Shown here: piece after piece, positions 38,348 through 38,957 of the stretch
Layout of the letters: each line of letters opens with the position of its first letter
Numbering within the stretch: the first letter of the stretch is position 1
From: a virus
IMG/VR virus record: IMGVR_UViG_3300046804_002185
Location: 1 to 38,957 of that record
Reading direction: 5' to 3' (one strand)
DNA: 38,957 nt
The notes under the pieces: generated by a model
Database searches by the model: none
Seen by the model: the letters and a program-made list of their open reading frames with translations, nothing else
Told to the model about the DNA's origin: nothing
Position numbers and translations under genes: made by a program

Positions 38348-38355
38348 TATTTATA
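38347..38355 (+). promoter_or_regulatory. ATATTTATA element before the nucleotidyltransferase
   Basis: ATATTTATA ends 6 nt before the ATG at 38362 and touches the stop of the HAD gene (38345-38347). Confidence 0.4.
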
Positions 38356-38361
38356 AGATGC

Positions 38362-38957
38362 ATGGACACCGACCTTAAAAAAATCATAGACGAGACAATC
38401 GAACAATTCTTCGAGAATGCTCCTATCAAGATGATTGAAAAAGGTGTTCGGGAAGAAACGTTTGACGTTTGTCCTCATTGCAAGAAAGAAATCTACGAGA
38501 AACACGAATACACCGAAGACGGTGGAAAAACGTGGCGTCATAGTGATTGCAAAGGCTTGATTCGTCGCCCGCCGCTTGACCCAGCATCTATCCCCGACTG
38601 GCTTCGTCCATATATGGATAACAGCCTCAACGAGTATTTCGGCAGCGACCCGTCTAAGATTGGAATTGAGAGTGGTGAGAAAAAGTATTCCGAGCAAGAG
38701 CCGGGTGGACAAATGGCCGCAGTAAATTGCAACGAAACTGCGTTCCGTGTTTACAACGAAACACTTTGCCCCGCTCTGTGGGACGAACAACAACACCTTG
38801 ACCCCGAGGTTCGTTTGAATCTTCTCCGCATGGCACAAGACTTCTACGAGAAGACCAAATTCACCGCTCCAATTCTGGATGTCTATTTGATGGGTTCGAT
38901 TGCCAACTACAATTGGACGCCTGATAGTGACGCCGATGTTCATGTCATCATTGATTT
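38362..38957 (+). CDS. nucleotidyltransferase-fold protein with zinc ribbon (3' truncated)
   Basis: At least 198 aa, running off the window. The N-terminus has DVCPHCKKEI...TWRHSDCKG (CxxC...HxxC, about 33-60), a zinc ribbon. Near the end, MGSIANYNWTPDSDADVHVIID (about 177-197) is the nucleotidyltransferase active site, with G-S...SDxD. Such proteins in large phages are thought to act on nucleotides or RNA, but the substrate is unknown. An alternative ATG at 38358 is in another frame. Only the start of the catalytic domain is visible. Confidence 0.75.
   Translation, partial: MDTDLKKIIDETIEQFFENAPIKMIEKGVREETFDVCPHCKKEIYEKHEYTEDGGKTWRHSDCKGLIRRPPLDPASIPDWLRPYMDNSLNEYFGSDPSKIGIESGEKKYSEQEPGGQMAAVNCNETAFRVYNETLCPALWDEQQHLDPEVRLNLLRMAQDFYEKTKFTAPILDVYLMGSIANYNWTPDSDADVHVIID

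Noticed and set aside
2620-38355. The recurring element read as T4-type late promoters (TATAAATA)
   Set aside because: In the T4 orientation most copies would drive antisense transcription. The TATTTAT orientation agrees with gene direction, so a different promoter or signal is proposed instead.

Overview
The window is a late structural and virion-cargo region of a large contractile-tailed phage (Caudoviricetes) of the T4 supergroup in the broad sense. The main evidence is a gp23-type major capsid protein, a scaffold-like protein directly upstream, gp13/gp14/gp15-like neck and tail-completion genes, a gp18-type tail sheath, several fibre-like genes rich in Ser/Ala repeats, and free-standing homing endonucleases. 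No chromosomal bacterial genes, tRNAs, transposases or CRISPR arrays were seen. The host cannot be determined from the sequence.

Layout. 1-2.6 kb (+): end of the scaffold gene, then the major capsid protein and a strong terminator. 2.6-4.2 kb (+): a signal-peptide beta-helix protein, then a class-I release-factor homologue whose reading frame is interrupted by a UGA inside a prfB-type +1 frameshift site. 4.1-4.7 kb (-): HNH endonuclease. 4.8-6.7 kb (+): a SWIM-type zinc protein and an unknown protein. 6.7-17.0 kb (-): a long leftward array. It begins with a Nudix-lysozyme-GNAT fusion and a CCA-adding/HD protein. Four 'cargo' genes follow, joined by 4-bp overlaps and sharing the N-terminus MIKLxxxLxE; two of them look like ADP-ribosyltransferases. 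A Trp-repeat protein, a virion-like protein and a fibre complete it. 17.1-30.8 kb (+): neck and tail-completion genes, two large fibre genes, three tandem paralogues, and small proteins. 30.8-31.0 kb: a gene-free stretch that may encode a leftward small RNA. 31.0-38.96 kb: endonuclease VII, tail sheath, a NUMOD4/HNH gene (-), an 801-aa unknown protein, a HAD phosphatase and a nucleotidyltransferase cut by the window edge.

How it fits together. Five proteins carry a 10-residue N-terminal leader ending in L-x-E. This matches the length and cleavage rule of the T4 capsid-targeting sequence that gp21 protease removes from Alt and the internal proteins. I infer that they are packaged, processed in the prohead and injected into the host. 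Transcription units appear to be marked by a recurrent, strand-consistent element, [A/C]TATTTAT, in front of about 12 genes and of the putative small RNA.

The two most notable observations are the release factor with an independently placed prfB-like frameshift signal and the modular family of capsid-targeted cargo proteins. All functions are inferred from sequence reading alone; no database search was run.
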